DNA from: Burkholderiales bacterium | GTDB lineage: Bacteria; Pseudomonadota; Gammaproteobacteria; Burkholderiales; WYBJ01 | Length of the DNA: 64,000 nucleotides | Direction of reading: 5' to 3' | Assembly: GCA_022841915.1 (NCBI GenBank) | Contig: JALHQN010000017.1 | Coordinates: forward strand, 54,438 to 118,437 | Shown here: positions 1-8,063 of the stretch, piece by piece | How the letters are laid out: each line of letters opens with the position of its first letter | Position numbering within the stretch: the first letter of the stretch is position 1 | The notes under the pieces: generated by a model | What the model saw: the letters and a program-made list of their open reading frames with translations, nothing else | Told to the model about the DNA's origin: nothing | Database searches by the model: none | Position numbers and translations under genes: made by a program

Positions 1-855
1 CTGTTCCTGGGCGTGACCGCGGTGCTTGTTTGCGCGATGGCGCAGGCCGAGGTCAGCGTCGTCGATGATTCCGGCAAAGCGGTTCGATTGCGTGAGCCGG
101 CACGGCGCATCGTCTCGCTCGCGCCGCATCTGACCGAGCTGCTGTTCGAAGCCGGGGCGGGCGAGCGGGTGGTCGGTGTCGTGGCATACAGCGATTATCC
201 CGCGCAAGCGCGCACGCTTCCTCGCATCGGAGATGCGCGAGCACTCGATCTGGAAGCGATCGCGATGCTGCAGCCTGACCTGGTGGTGGCTTGGGGCAGC
301 GGCAGTCCCAAGGCGCAGGTCGAGCGTCTCGTACGCATGGGTTTCCCGGTGTTCTTGAGCGAACCCGACCTGCTTGAATCGATCGCACTCACGATCGAGC
401 GTCTGGGCACGCTCGCCGGTAGCGAACGCTCCTCGCGCTTGCGAGCCGAGAGCTTTCGCCAGCGTCTAGCGGCGCTACGCAGCAGCACACGAGGCGTGAG
501 GCGGGTGCGTGTGTTCTACCAGGTGTGGGGGCAGCCTCTGCTGACTGTGAATGCGCGCCATGTCATCGACGACGCCTTGGGTGTCTGCGGTGCCGACAAC
601 GTGTTCGCCCGTTTGAAGGTCGGCACTCCGCGGGTGGATCGGGAGGCCGTATTGCTCGCCGATCCGGACGCGATCGTGATTGCCACCTCGGGCGACGACG
701 GACAGACGCATGAAGCGTGGAGTCAATGGCGCAGTCTGCGTGCCGTGCGTAATGGGCATCTGTTGACCGTCGACGCTAGCCTGCTTCATCGGCATACTGC
801 GCGCATTCTCGATGGCGTCGCAGCCCTTTGTCGGGACATGGCGTGGGTGCGCTGA
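1..855 (+). CDS. btuF: Cobalamin (vitamin B12)-binding periplasmic protein, BtuF-like, 5' partial
   Basis: Substrate-binding protein of a B12/iron-chelate ABC importer, acting in the periplasm. The reading frame is open through the left edge, so the start lies outside the window; an internal GTG at 13 is unlikely because it would cut the hydrophobic core of the signal peptide (LFLGVTAVLVCAMAQA at the edge). The body is a type III periplasmic-binding fold: ARRIVSLAPHLTELLFEAG near the N terminus, then GDARALDLEAIAMLQPDLVV, both typical of BtuF/FhuD-type proteins. The long helix (LARRLRAESFRQRL region) and the C-terminal lobe are complete to the stop at 853-855. Transport partners (BtuCD) are not in the window. 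The family is clear; B12 rather than another chelate is inferred. Confidence 0.8.
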   Translation: MFLGVTAVLVCAMAQAEVSVVDDSGKAVRLREPARRIVSLAPHLTELLFEAGAGERVVGVVAYSDYPAQARTLPRIGDARALDLEAIAMLQPDLVVAWGSGSPKAQVERLVRMGFPVFLSEPDLLESIALTIERLGTLAGSERSSRLRAESFRQRLAALRSSTRGVRRVRVFYQVWGQPLLTVNARHVIDDALGVCGADNVFARLKVGTPRVDREAVLLADPDAIVIATSGDDGQTHEAWSQWRSLRAVRNGHLLTVDASLLHRHTARILDGVAALCRDMAWVR

Positions 856-973
856 GGCGAGAGGGTCAAGGTCGCCGACGCATATCTGCTATGCTCGCGC
901 CCGGGAGAGTTGCGTGCCACGCTGACCCGCGTACCGTGACTTCCCTCTACTCAGTGGACCGTAAAGCAATCCG

Positions 974-2245
974 ATGAACTCGCCGCTACGCAAACCGAAA
1001 AACCGACCCACCGCTCGCCGCGATCCCCGACCTCAACGCGACAGTGGCTCTACGGCGCCCGCGCCGGGTAGTCGCAGGCGCAATGTGAGCGGGCCGCGTC
1101 CATCGAGGCCTCCAGGAGCTGCGGAGAAGTTCGAATCGGCGCGCGACGAGTTCGAGGACGGCAATCTGACGCAATCGCCGCGGCGCAACGAGTCGGATGC
1201 AGTTACGGTCAAGCTGCAGAAACGGTTGGCCGAGACCGGGTTGGGATCGCGTCGAGCGATGGAAGAACTCATCGAGTCGGGCCAGGTCTCCGTCAACGGT
1301 CGAGTCGCGAAGCTGGGCGCACGCGTCGCGGACACCGACTGGATCATGGTGGGCGGCAAGCTCATCGGTCGGGTGCGAGCGAGCAAGGAGGGCGAACCCC
1401 AGATCCTGCTCTATCACAAGCCCGAGGGCGAGATCGTATCTCGGGACGACCCCGAAGGCCGGCCCAGCGTATTCGATCGGGTGCCTATAGTGAAGCGAGG
1501 GCGCTGGTTGGCGGTCGGTCGGCTCGACTTCAACACCTGTGGCCTGCTGATCTTCACCGACTCGGGTGAACTCGCCAACCGACTGACTCACCCGCGATAC
1601 AACGCACGACGCGATTATGCCGTGCGTATAGTCGGTGAGCTCGGTGTCGATCACATCCGCAGTCTCAAGAGCGGCATCAATCTCGAGGACGGACCCGCCC
1701 GCTTCGAAGTCGTCGAAGCGCAAGGTGGCGAGGGCACCAATCGCTGGTATCGGGTACGCGTTCGCGAAGGTCGCAATCGCCTGGTGCGCCGATTGTTCGC
1801 CGCCATCGGTTTCACCGTGAGCCGGCTGATGCGCACGGCATTCGGGCCGTTCGAGCTGCCCGCGCGGGTCAAGCGCGGTCAGTGGCTGCGCCTGGATCCG
1901 AGCGAAGTCAAGCAGGCGCTCCTTCGTCTTGAGCGCGAAGAAAAGGGCGAAGCCAGACCGGTGGTGGATAGACCGCTGCGCCGCCTCGCCGAGGCTGGCA
2001 AGGGCGGTGCTCGTCAGGCGGCCGCTCGACCGACTGCGCAGAGAGAACGCGAGCCGAGATCCGGTGAGGCCCGGATACACGAAACGCGCTCGAAAGCGCC
2101 TCGGTCCGGGACGGTGCCGGGTGCCAATCCGAATCGCCGAGCGGCGGCAGCGCCGGGCGCTAGGCCGAATCGCCGATCTGCTGCAACTCCTCTCGACGCA
2201 ACACGAAAACCGCGTCGTCCGCCCCGTCGATCTCCAGCCAGGTGA
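974..2245 (+). CDS. rluB: 23S rRNA pseudouridine(2605) synthase RluB
   Basis: Isomerises a uridine of 23S rRNA helix 93 to pseudouridine during large-subunit assembly in the cytoplasm. An S4 RNA-binding domain (about residues 75-135, KLQKRLAETGLGSRRAMEE) is followed by the RsuA/RluB catalytic domain with the motif GRLDFNTCGLL, whose Asp is the catalytic residue, and by the REGRNRLVRRLF segment. At 423 aa it is longer than most RluB proteins: about 75 residues of Arg/Pro-rich sequence precede the S4 domain and about 110 basic, low-complexity residues follow the catalytic core, with a repeated PNRRAAA/PNRRSAA motif. The tail coding sequence runs 86 bp into the convergent prmB gene. The ATG at 974 follows CAATCCG with no strong Shine-Dalgarno. 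Confidence 0.92.
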   Translation: MNSPLRKPKNRPTARRDPRPQRDSGSTAPAPGSRRRNVSGPRPSRPPGAAEKFESARDEFEDGNLTQSPRRNESDAVTVKLQKRLAETGLGSRRAMEELIESGQVSVNGRVAKLGARVADTDWIMVGGKLIGRVRASKEGEPQILLYHKPEGEIVSRDDPEGRPSVFDRVPIVKRGRWLAVGRLDFNTCGLLIFTDSGELANRLTHPRYNARRDYAVRIVGELGVDHIRSLKSGINLEDGPARFEVVEAQGGEGTNRWYRVRVREGRNRLVRRLFAAIGFTVSRLMRTAFGPFELPARVKRGQWLRLDPSEVKQALLRLEREEKGEARPVVDRPLRRLAEAGKGGARQAAARPTAQREREPRSGEARIHETRSKAPRSGTVPGANPNRRAAAAPGARPNRRSAATPLDATRKPRRPPRRSPAR

Positions 2246-3122
2246 ACGGCGTCATGGGGAAGGCGGCCTCCACGCTCTCGCGTGCGTGGCCCACTTCCAT
2301 GACGAGCAGACCCTGGGGCGCTAGAAAATGCGCTGCCCTTGCCAGAATACGACGCACCAGGTCGAGCCCGTCTTCTCCGCCGGCGAGTGCGAGACGCGGC
2401 TCATGGCGATATTCTTCGGGCAGAGCGGCCATCGCTCGCTCGGTCACGTAAGGCGGGTTGGAAACGATCAGATCGTACCGTGCGTCGTCGGTCAAGGGTG
2501 CGAACAGGTCGCCCTCGAGCAGGCGAATACGCGCCGCCATGTCATAGTCGGCCACGTTTCGCCGGGCCACTGCCAGCGCCGCCGGTGAGAGGTCGACGGC
2601 GTCGATGCAAGCCTCGGGCAGCACATGAGCGAGGATGATGGCCAGGCAGCCCGAGCCGGTGCACAACTCCAGCGCGGCGTCGATGCGATCCGGCTCGGGG
2701 ATCCAGGGCGAGAGGTCACTGGGCAGCCAGTGTCCGATATAGGATCTGGGTACGATCGCCCGTTCATCGATGTAGAAGCGGTACGCGCCGATCCAGGCTT
2801 CATGGGTCAGGTAAGCCGCGGGGCGGCGCTCGAGGACGCGTCGCTGCAGCAGTGGCAGCACCTGGTCGATCTCGGCCGGCAGGAGGCGCGCGTCGAGAAA
2901 GGTGCCCGCCTGATCGAGCGGTAGCGCCAGCCTGTGGCAGACGAGATAAACCGCTTCGTCGAGCGCGGTTTCGCAGCCATGTCCGTAGGTCAAGTTCGCC
3001 TCGGTGAAGCGCGAGACGGCGAAGCGCACCAGATCGCGCACGGTGCGCAGATGCTGCGAGGCGGCATGAAACGTGGCGCCGTGATTGAGCGAGCCTAGGT
3101 GCGTGGACGAATCATTAGTCAT
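2160..3122 (-). CDS. prmB: Ribosomal protein L3 glutamine N5-methyltransferase PrmB
   Basis: SAM-dependent methyltransferase that modifies a glutamine side chain of ribosomal protein L3; paralogue of the release-factor methyltransferase PrmC. At 320 aa it shows the N-terminal helical domain, the SAM motif ALELCTGSGCLAIILAH (around residue 145) and the catalytic VSNPPYVTERAM motif, followed by the family signature EPRLALAGGEDGLDLV. The 3' end overlaps the 3' end of rluB on the other strand by 86 bp. In many betaproteobacteria prmB follows dapE; here dapE is absent and a 225-bp gap separates prmB from pilU. Start chosen at ATG 3122; no strong ribosome binding site is visible. Confidence 0.93.
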   Translation of the reverse strand: MTNDSSTHLGSLNHGATFHAASQHLRTVRDLVRFAVSRFTEANLTYGHGCETALDEAVYLVCHRLALPLDQAGTFLDARLLPAEIDQVLPLLQRRVLERRPAAYLTHEAWIGAYRFYIDERAIVPRSYIGHWLPSDLSPWIPEPDRIDAALELCTGSGCLAIILAHVLPEACIDAVDLSPAALAVARRNVADYDMAARIRLLEGDLFAPLTDDARYDLIVSNPPYVTERAMAALPEEYRHEPRLALAGGEDGLDLVRRILARAAHFLAPQGLLVMEVGHARESVEAAFPMTPFTWLEIDGADDAVFVLRREELQQIGDSA

Positions 3123-3347
3123 GCGTGCTCGTGCTGCAGCGAATCGAACCGCTGCACTGGTTTTTCGAGACCCGAGGTCGTTGCCTGCGGGGCAGCGGGA
3201 GTCGCTCCCGCGTCACGCCGGCGAGCGCTATCGGGCGCATCGGCTCGGCTGCTGGCAGTCGTGCCTTGGGCAAATAGTCGTGAGCATGCCCTGCAACCGT
3301 GACCGGAAAGCGATTCGATACAGCAACGATTGTCGGGCTAGGCATGC
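3123..3347. other. 225-bp intergenic gap between prmB and pilU
   Basis: No gene supported. It holds a 6-bp stem hairpin at 3136-3155 (GCAGCG/CGCTGC with an AATCGAAC loop) and a second at about 3203-3221 (GCGGGA/TCCCGC), neither followed by a T-tract. This is where dapE would be expected from the gene order of related bacteria; no dapE remnant could be read in any frame. Confidence 0.5.
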
Positions 3348-4475
3348 CTAGAGGTTTAGACGAATGCTCGACAGATCGTCGCTGGTTCTCGATTGCGTCG
3401 CTGACGATGCGTCCGGGACCTTGGAATTGTTGATTAACCAAGCGAGATTCGTGGCCGAATCGGCATTCGCCAGCGCTTCTTCATGCGAGATGACACCTTG
3501 GGTGTACAACTTGTGGAGCGCCTGCTCGAACGTCTGACAGCCCGGTGCGAGGCTTTGCTCCATGGCATCCTTGATCTGATTGATCTCGCCGTTCTTGATC
3601 AACTCCTGGATATGCTTGGTGTTCAGAAGAATCTCGGAGGCCGGACACAGCTTGCCGTGGACGTCGCGCACGAGTCTTTGCGAAATGATCGCGCGCAGAC
3701 TGACCGACAGATCCATGAGCAGGCTGCCGCGTGCGTCGTGCGGGAAGAAGTTGATGACTCGATTCAGGGCGTAGTAGCTGTTGTTCGCGTGCACCGTGGT
3801 GAGGCAAAGATGGCCCGTCTGGGCATAGGCGAGGGCAGCCTGGAACGTCTCGCGGTCGCGGCACTCGCCGATCAGAATGACATCGGGTGCTTCGCGCATG
3901 GCGTTGACCAATGCGTTCTCGTAGGAGCGCGTGTCGATCCCGATCTCGCGCTGATTGACGATGCTCTTCGCGTGCCGATACATGAACTCGATCGGGTCCT
4001 CGATGGTGAGGATGTGGCCCGATTTGGTCTGATTGCGGTGATTGATCATCGAGGCGAGCGTGCTCGACTTGCCCGATCCGGTGGAGCCCACCACCATGAT
4101 GAGCCCGCGCTTCTCCATGACCACCTCTTTCAGGATCGGCGGCAGGCGCAGTTCTTCGACGGAGGGGATGTTGACCTTGATGTGCCGTATGACCATGGCC
4201 ACGGCGCCGCGCTGCTTGAACACGTTGACCCGAAAGCTGCCAACGCCCGACTCGACGAGGGAGAAGTTGATCTCCAGATCCCTTTCGAAGGCTTCGATCT
4301 GCTCGGGCGTCATGCAGTCGTACGCCATCTTGCGAACGGAGCTTGCGTCCAGTACCTGGGTGTTGATCGGCATGACCTCGCCCTGGATCTTGATCTGGAT
4401 CGGGCAGCCGGCTGTAAAGAACATGTCGGAGGCCTGCTTGTCCGCCATGAGTTTGAACAGGGGGGTGAGTACCAT
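3348..4475 (-). CDS. pilU: Type IV pilus retraction ATPase PilU
   Basis: Cytoplasmic hexameric motor ATPase that works with PilT to depolymerise type IV pili. At 375 aa it has the N-terminal PAS-like domain (DMFFTAGCPIQIKIQGEV), a Walker A VGSTGSGKSSTLAS at about residue 130, the Asp box region and the His box (TGHLCLTTVHANN). The C-terminal tail past residue 345 is poorly conserved, as in PilU. In the Walker B region the usual GEIRDRET is GECRDRET, a Cys for the Ile; catalytic acidic residues are kept. It sits directly after dapD (118 bp apart) with no pilT in the window. ATG at 4475. Confidence 0.93.
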   Translation of the reverse strand: MVLTPLFKLMADKQASDMFFTAGCPIQIKIQGEVMPINTQVLDASSVRKMAYDCMTPEQIEAFERDLEINFSLVESGVGSFRVNVFKQRGAVAMVIRHIKVNIPSVEELRLPPILKEVVMEKRGLIMVVGSTGSGKSSTLASMINHRNQTKSGHILTIEDPIEFMYRHAKSIVNQREIGIDTRSYENALVNAMREAPDVILIGECRDRETFQAALAYAQTGHLCLTTVHANNSYYALNRVINFFPHDARGSLLMDLSVSLRAIISQRLVRDVHGKLCPASEILLNTKHIQELIKNGEINQIKDAMEQSLAPGCQTFEQALHKLYTQGVISHEEALANADSATNLAWLINNSKVPDASSATQSRTSDDLSSIRLNL

Positions 4476-4593
4476 AACTTGTTCCCGAAAGCGCTACGGT
4501 TCGAATACGCGCGATCAAACGCTATGTTGTTACGGCGCCCTGTGGCCGAGCCTGAAGGCCGACGCTGGGGCGGGCGCCCCCCTTCGATGCCCC

Positions 4594-5415
4594 TCAGACC
4601 CCGCGCAAGAGTTCGTTGATACTCGTTTTGGCGCGCGTCTTGGCGTCCACCTGCTTGACGATCACCGCACAGGACAAAGCGTACTTGCCGTCTGCGGAGG
4701 GCAGGGAGCCGGCGACGACCACCGATCCGGGCGGAACGCGGCCAAAGCTCGTTTCACCCGTTTCGCGGTTGTAGATTCGTGTGCTCTGACTGATGAACAC
4801 GCCCATCGAGATGACGCTGCCAGCGCCGATCACCACGCCTTCGACGATCTCTGAACGGGCGCCGATGAAGCAGTCGTCCTCGATGATGGTCGGATTTGCC
4901 TGCAGCGGCTCGAGCACGCCGCCGATCCCCACGCCGCCCGACAGATGCACGTTGCGGCCGATCTGGGCGCAGGAGCCCACGGTGGCCCAGGTATCCACCA
5001 TCGTGCCCTCGTCGACATAGGCGCCGATGTTGACGTAGGACGGCATGAGCACGACATTACGGGCGACATACGCGCCGCGCCGGGCCATCGCAGGCGGAAC
5101 GACGCGAAAGCCTTCCCGCGCGAATCGCTCGTGATCGTAGGTCGCGAACTTCGAGGCGACCTTGTCGAAGTAGCGCGTTCCGCCGCCTTCGACCACCGCG
5201 TTGTCCTCGAGTCGGAACGACAGTAGCACGGCTTTCTTGATCCACTGATGGGTGATCCAGTCCGCGCCGGATTTCTCGGCCACGCGCAGTTCGCCGCGAT
5301 CGAGTTGGTCGACGACCGTATCGACGGCCTTGCGCACGGATACCGTGGCGCTCGCGGGCGTAATGCTGGCGCGCTGCTCGAATGCTTCTTCGATGATCGA
5401 TTGGAGCGGGTTCAT
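4594..5415 (-). CDS. dapD: 2,3,4,5-tetrahydropyridine-2,6-dicarboxylate N-succinyltransferase DapD
   Basis: Transfers succinyl from succinyl-CoA to tetrahydrodipicolinate in the succinylase branch of lysine/meso-DAP synthesis; trimeric left-handed beta-helix enzyme. The hexapeptide-repeat domain is evident ([20 protein letters not shown], then [18 protein letters not shown]). The start is ATG 5415 ([15 protein letters not shown]), giving 273 aa, the usual family length; an in-frame upstream ATG at 5469 lies inside dapC and is not used. The dapC stop is 5 nt upstream, so dapC and dapD are very probably one transcript and translationally coupled. Confidence 0.96.
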   Translation of the reverse strand: MNPLQSIIEEAFEQRASITPASATVSVRKAVDTVVDQLDRGELRVAEKSGADWITHQWIKKAVLLSFRLEDNAVVEGGGTRYFDKVASKFATYDHERFAREGFRVVPPAMARRGAYVARNVVLMPSYVNIGAYVDEGTMVDTWATVGSCAQIGRNVHLSGGVGIGGVLEPLQANPTIIEDDCFIGARSEIVEGVVIGAGSVISMGVFISQSTRIYNRETGETSFGRVPPGSVVVAGSLPSADGKYALSCAVIVKQVDAKTRAKTSINELLRGV

Positions 5416-5420
5416 GAGTT

Positions 5421-6614
5421 CTACAGACCTTTCCAGAATTCGCGGATTCGGGTTGCCGCATCGACACATTCTGCGGTGGATGCCACCAGCGCGATGCGGA
5501 CGAAATTCTCGCCCGGGTTGGTCCCCCGCGCGGTTCTAGCCATGAAGCTTCCCGGTAGCACGCTGACATTGTATTCCGCATACAACCGTCGGGCGAAGTC
5601 GGTATCCGGGATAGGCGTGCGGATCCAGAGGTAGAAGGCAGCCTCGGGACGCTCCGCAGGCACGTCGGACCCGAACACATCCAGCACCGCATCGAACTTC
5701 TCGCGGTAGAGGCGGCGGTTCTCGATGACGTGCTTCTCGTCCTCCCAGGCGACCACGCTGGCAGCGAAATTCGCCGGCGGCATCGCCCCGCCCTGATAGG
5801 TGCGATACAAATGGTAGGGCTTGAGGATCGCCGCATCGCCAGCGACGAAGCCCGAGCGCAAGCCCGGTGAGTTGGAGCGCTTCGAGAGGCTCGAGAACAT
5901 GATCAGCCGCGGATAGCCTTGGCGCCCGAGTTGGTGGGCCGCCTGCATGCCCCCCAGCGGCGCGGCGCCTTCCTCGAAGTAGATCTCCGAGTAGCACTCG
6001 TCGGAGGCGATCACGAAGCCGTAGCGGTCGGAGAGTTCGAACAGCCTGCGCCAGTCTGCCAGGGTCATGACCGTGCCGGTGGGGTTGCCCGGCGAGCATA
6101 CATAGACAAGCTGCGTTTTCGCCCAGACGGCGTCCGGCAACTGTTCGATGTCGAGTGCGTAGTTCTTCTCGGGCAGCGAATGCAGGAATTCAGGGCGCGC
6201 ACCCGCGAGCAAGGCCGCGCCTTCGTAGATCTGATAGAAGGGGTTGGGCATCACGACCACCGGGTCGGGACGGCTGCGATCGATGACTGCCTGCGCGATG
6301 CCGAACAAAGCCTCGCGGCTGCCGTTGACCGGAATCACCTGAGTCGTCGCATCGACATCGCAGATGCCGTAACGGCCGCGGATCCAGCCGACGATGGCAT
6401 TGCGCAGCGACGGCAAGCCCAGCGTCGTCGGGTAAATCGCGAGGCCGTCCAGCGAAGAGGTCAGCGCCTCGCGGATGAAGGGCGGCGTCGGGTGCTTCGG
6501 TTCGCCGATATAGAGTTTGATCGGGCTGTAAGCAGGGTTGGGCTCGACGCCATGCAGCAGTTCTGTCAGGCGTTCGAAAGCATACGGTTGCAGCAGGTTC
6601 AGGCTGGGATTCAC
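5421..6614 (-). CDS. dapC: Succinyldiaminopimelate transaminase DapC
   Basis: PLP-dependent class I aminotransferase that makes N-succinyl-LL-2,6-diaminopimelate, the step after DapD; dimeric, cytoplasmic. Motifs: [23 protein letters not shown], and the PLP lysine in [16 protein letters not shown] chose GTG 6614 ([16 protein letters not shown], 397 aa) rather than the in-frame ATG at 6674, because a TATAAT box lies at 6645-6650, between the two, so the longer form would start upstream of the likely transcript. With dapD 5 nt downstream it forms the dapCD operon. Confidence 0.94.
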   Translation of the reverse strand: MNPSLNLLQPYAFERLTELLHGVEPNPAYSPIKLYIGEPKHPTPPFIREALTSSLDGLAIYPTTLGLPSLRNAIVGWIRGRYGICDVDATTQVIPVNGSREALFGIAQAVIDRSRPDPVVVMPNPFYQIYEGAALLAGARPEFLHSLPEKNYALDIEQLPDAVWAKTQLVYVCSPGNPTGTVMTLADWRRLFELSDRYGFVIASDECYSEIYFEEGAAPLGGMQAAHQLGRQGYPRLIMFSSLSKRSNSPGLRSGFVAGDAAILKPYHLYRTYQGGAMPPANFAASVVAWEDEKHVIENRRLYREKFDAVLDVFGSDVPAERPEAAFYLWIRTPIPDTDFARRLYAEYNVSVLPGSFMARTARGTNPGENFVRIALVASTAECVDAATRIREFWKGL

Positions 6615-6630
6615 TACAGGCTCGCCCGGG

Positions 6631-6650
6631 ATCGGAAAGATCCGATTATA
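6631..6650 (-). promoter_or_regulatory. Probable dapC promoter -10 box with overlapping inverted repeat
   Basis: A perfect TATAAT on the minus strand (6650 to 6645) about 30 nt upstream of the GTG start of dapC. An inverted repeat, ATCGGA-AAGA-TCCGAT at 6631-6646, overlaps the 3' edge of the -10 box and the expected transcription start, a position suited to an operator or a short leader hairpin. No good -35 hexamer is seen at 16-18 nt. Confidence 0.45.
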
Positions 6651-6719
6651 TGGGCGCGTATGCGGGCCATGCACTGGATTTCACCAGCCGCGGCGCGCCG
6701 GCGCTGCTCGAAAGGGGCG

Positions 6720-7457
6720 TCAATCCCGCATGTACGAGGGTTCGATCGCACGCTTCCAGAACGGTGTGAAATCCGGCATCGCGCCCCTGAAGACCATGCG
6801 AGGCGAATCCGCGAGCGCGGCTCGCACACGCGGCTCCAACCGGTGGTCGATGAAATCGCAATCGCAGTCGGCGAGATAGTCGATGACCAATGCGGCTCGT
6901 GCGCCGTGCGGGTAGAGGCCGCTCGCAGCGACACCGACGATCCCGCCGTACTGGCGGTACAGCGCCTGATCGAGTTTCGAGCGCTCGACCCAGTGCTTGA
7001 GCGCTTCCTCCGGGACCGGCTCGATCTGTTCGAGGCCCGCGTCCACATCGGCCTCGTAGCGCGCCAGGCGAACCAGGATGGCGCGAAAATTCTGCAGGCG
7101 CGTCCGGTCCTCGGCCGACAGCGCGACATCGCTCAGGCGAGCTTCGAGTTCCCTCAGTTTGCGCGCCCTTTGGTTTCGATCGTGTGCTTCGAAGGCACGG
7201 TTGTACGAGCGCAGCGCCTGGATTTCGGCGTCGGTCGCCTGTAGCCCGTGACGGACAATATAGGCTCGTTGTGCGCGGCCCTGAAGCGACTGCAGCACCG
7301 TGCGAGCGCAGTCGTGTTCCGAAACGGGGGCGAGGCAGCGAACCGCTTCTCCATCAATGCGCGCTACGAGCGCAGTGGGCGCTTCGGTCGCGCCTCGCAC
7401 AGGCAGGAGGATGCCTAGGGCAAAGGACAGCGTCGCGAAGAAGCGCCTGGCTCGCAC
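6720..7457 (-). CDS. Unknown exported protein with weak similarity to SurA-type N-terminal domains
   Basis: Not recognised as a named family. The product (245 aa from GTG 7457) starts with a basic stretch and hydrophobic core ending in LLPVRGA, a probable Sec signal peptide. The mature part begins with ALVARIDGEAV and has QRAYIVRHGLQATDAEIQAL, which resembles the helical N-terminal segment of SurA/parvulin chaperones, but no parvulin isomerase domain follows. The middle is a charged helical region; near the C terminus is a Cys-x-Cys pair (LADCDCDFIDH). The GTG lies 4 nt after the queF stop, so the two are probably cotranslated. Periplasmic location is inferred. The longer frame back to 7529 would overlap queF and lacks a sensible signal peptide. 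Confidence 0.6.
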   Translation of the reverse strand: MRARRFFATLSFALGILLPVRGATEAPTALVARIDGEAVRCLAPVSEHDCARTVLQSLQGRAQRAYIVRHGLQATDAEIQALRSYNRAFEAHDRNQRARKLRELEARLSDVALSAEDRTRLQNFRAILVRLARYEADVDAGLEQIEPVPEEALKHWVERSKLDQALYRQYGGIVGVAASGLYPHGARAALVIDYLADCDCDFIDHRLEPRVRAALADSPRMVFRGAMPDFTPFWKRAIEPSYMRD

Positions 7458-7461
7458 GCCC

Positions 7462-7881
7462 CTATCCGCGCGTGCTGGCTTCCGCCGCGATGGGCGCGAG
7501 CACGATCGGTTCGGCCGGGGCCCATCCATTCTTGCGCTGCTCTACGGTCACGGTGGTAAAGATGCCGCCTCGTACGAAGAAGCGTGCGGTCAGTCGCATG
7601 AAGCGTGGGGCCACTGCCTTGACAAGGTCGTCCAGAATTCGGTTGGTGACCGCCTCGTGAAAGGCGCCCTGATTGCGATACGACCAGACGTACAGCTTGA
7701 GGCTCTTCAGTTCGACGCAGGTGCGGTCGGGAATGTAATCGAGTTCGAGGGTAGCGAAATCCGGTTGCCCGGTCTTCGGGCAAAGGCACGTAAACTCCGG
7801 AATCTGCATATGGATGCGGTAATCGCGTCCGGGCTGCGGGTTGGGGAAGGTTTCCAGGCGTCGGTTTGATCGTGTTGCCAT
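7462..7881 (-). CDS. queF: NADPH-dependent 7-cyano-7-deazaguanine (preQ0) reductase QueF
   Basis: Reduces preQ0 to preQ1 in queuosine tRNA biosynthesis; tunnelling-fold (GTP cyclohydrolase-like) enzyme. At 139 aa this is the short, single-domain class. Visible features: catalytic Cys34 and Asp41 in the motif [11 protein letters not shown], and the substrate/NADPH motif [21 protein letters not shown] 7881. It is divergent from smc and followed 4 nt later by the unknown exported protein. No preQ1 riboswitch-like structure was recognised upstream. Confidence 0.95.
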   Translation of the reverse strand: MATRSNRRLETFPNPQPGRDYRIHMQIPEFTCLCPKTGQPDFATLELDYIPDRTCVELKSLKLYVWSYRNQGAFHEAVTNRILDDLVKAVAPRFMRLTARFFVRGGIFTTVTVEQRKNGWAPAEPIVLAPIAAEASTRG

Positions 7882-7895
7882 CTTTGAGTTCTAGG

Positions 7896-7923
7896 TTAAC
7901 AGCCAGATTAAATCGGTTAAAAT
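7896..7923 (+). promoter_or_regulatory. Candidate sigma-70 promoter upstream of smc
   Basis: TTAACA (7896-7901), a 16-nt spacer and TAAAAT (7918-7923) in the AT-rich divergent region between queF and smc. A second -10-like TATAAT at 8035-8040 lies 23 nt before the smc start, without a clear -35. Either could drive smc. Confidence 0.35.
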
Positions 7924-8063
7924 CCCGCCTGCTCGACGACCCGCACATGCAGTCAGAGGAGCGCGATTCACGAATGCGGGACTTCCGTCGCTCGTTCGAC
8001 ACGCGTAGCCAGGCAAGCATTACAGCGGCCTCATTATAATTCCAGAACTCCAGAAGCACTCTC

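Noticed and set aside
3136..3155. tRNA T-arm-like hairpin (GGTTCGATT loop on the minus strand) upstream of prmB
   Set aside because: Only a T-arm-like stem-loop is present; no D arm, anticodon arm or acceptor stem can be built around it.
3483..4619. 378-codon plus-strand frame opposite pilU
   Set aside because: Antisense to an intact pilU; no recognisable protein.
5919..7244. 441-codon plus-strand frame across dapC and the exported protein gene
   Set aside because: Antisense to dapC and its upstream neighbour, no domain or ribosome binding site.
7882..8063. Possible preQ1 riboswitch in the queF leader
   Set aside because: No preQ1-type pseudoknot pattern could be recognised in the minus-strand leader.
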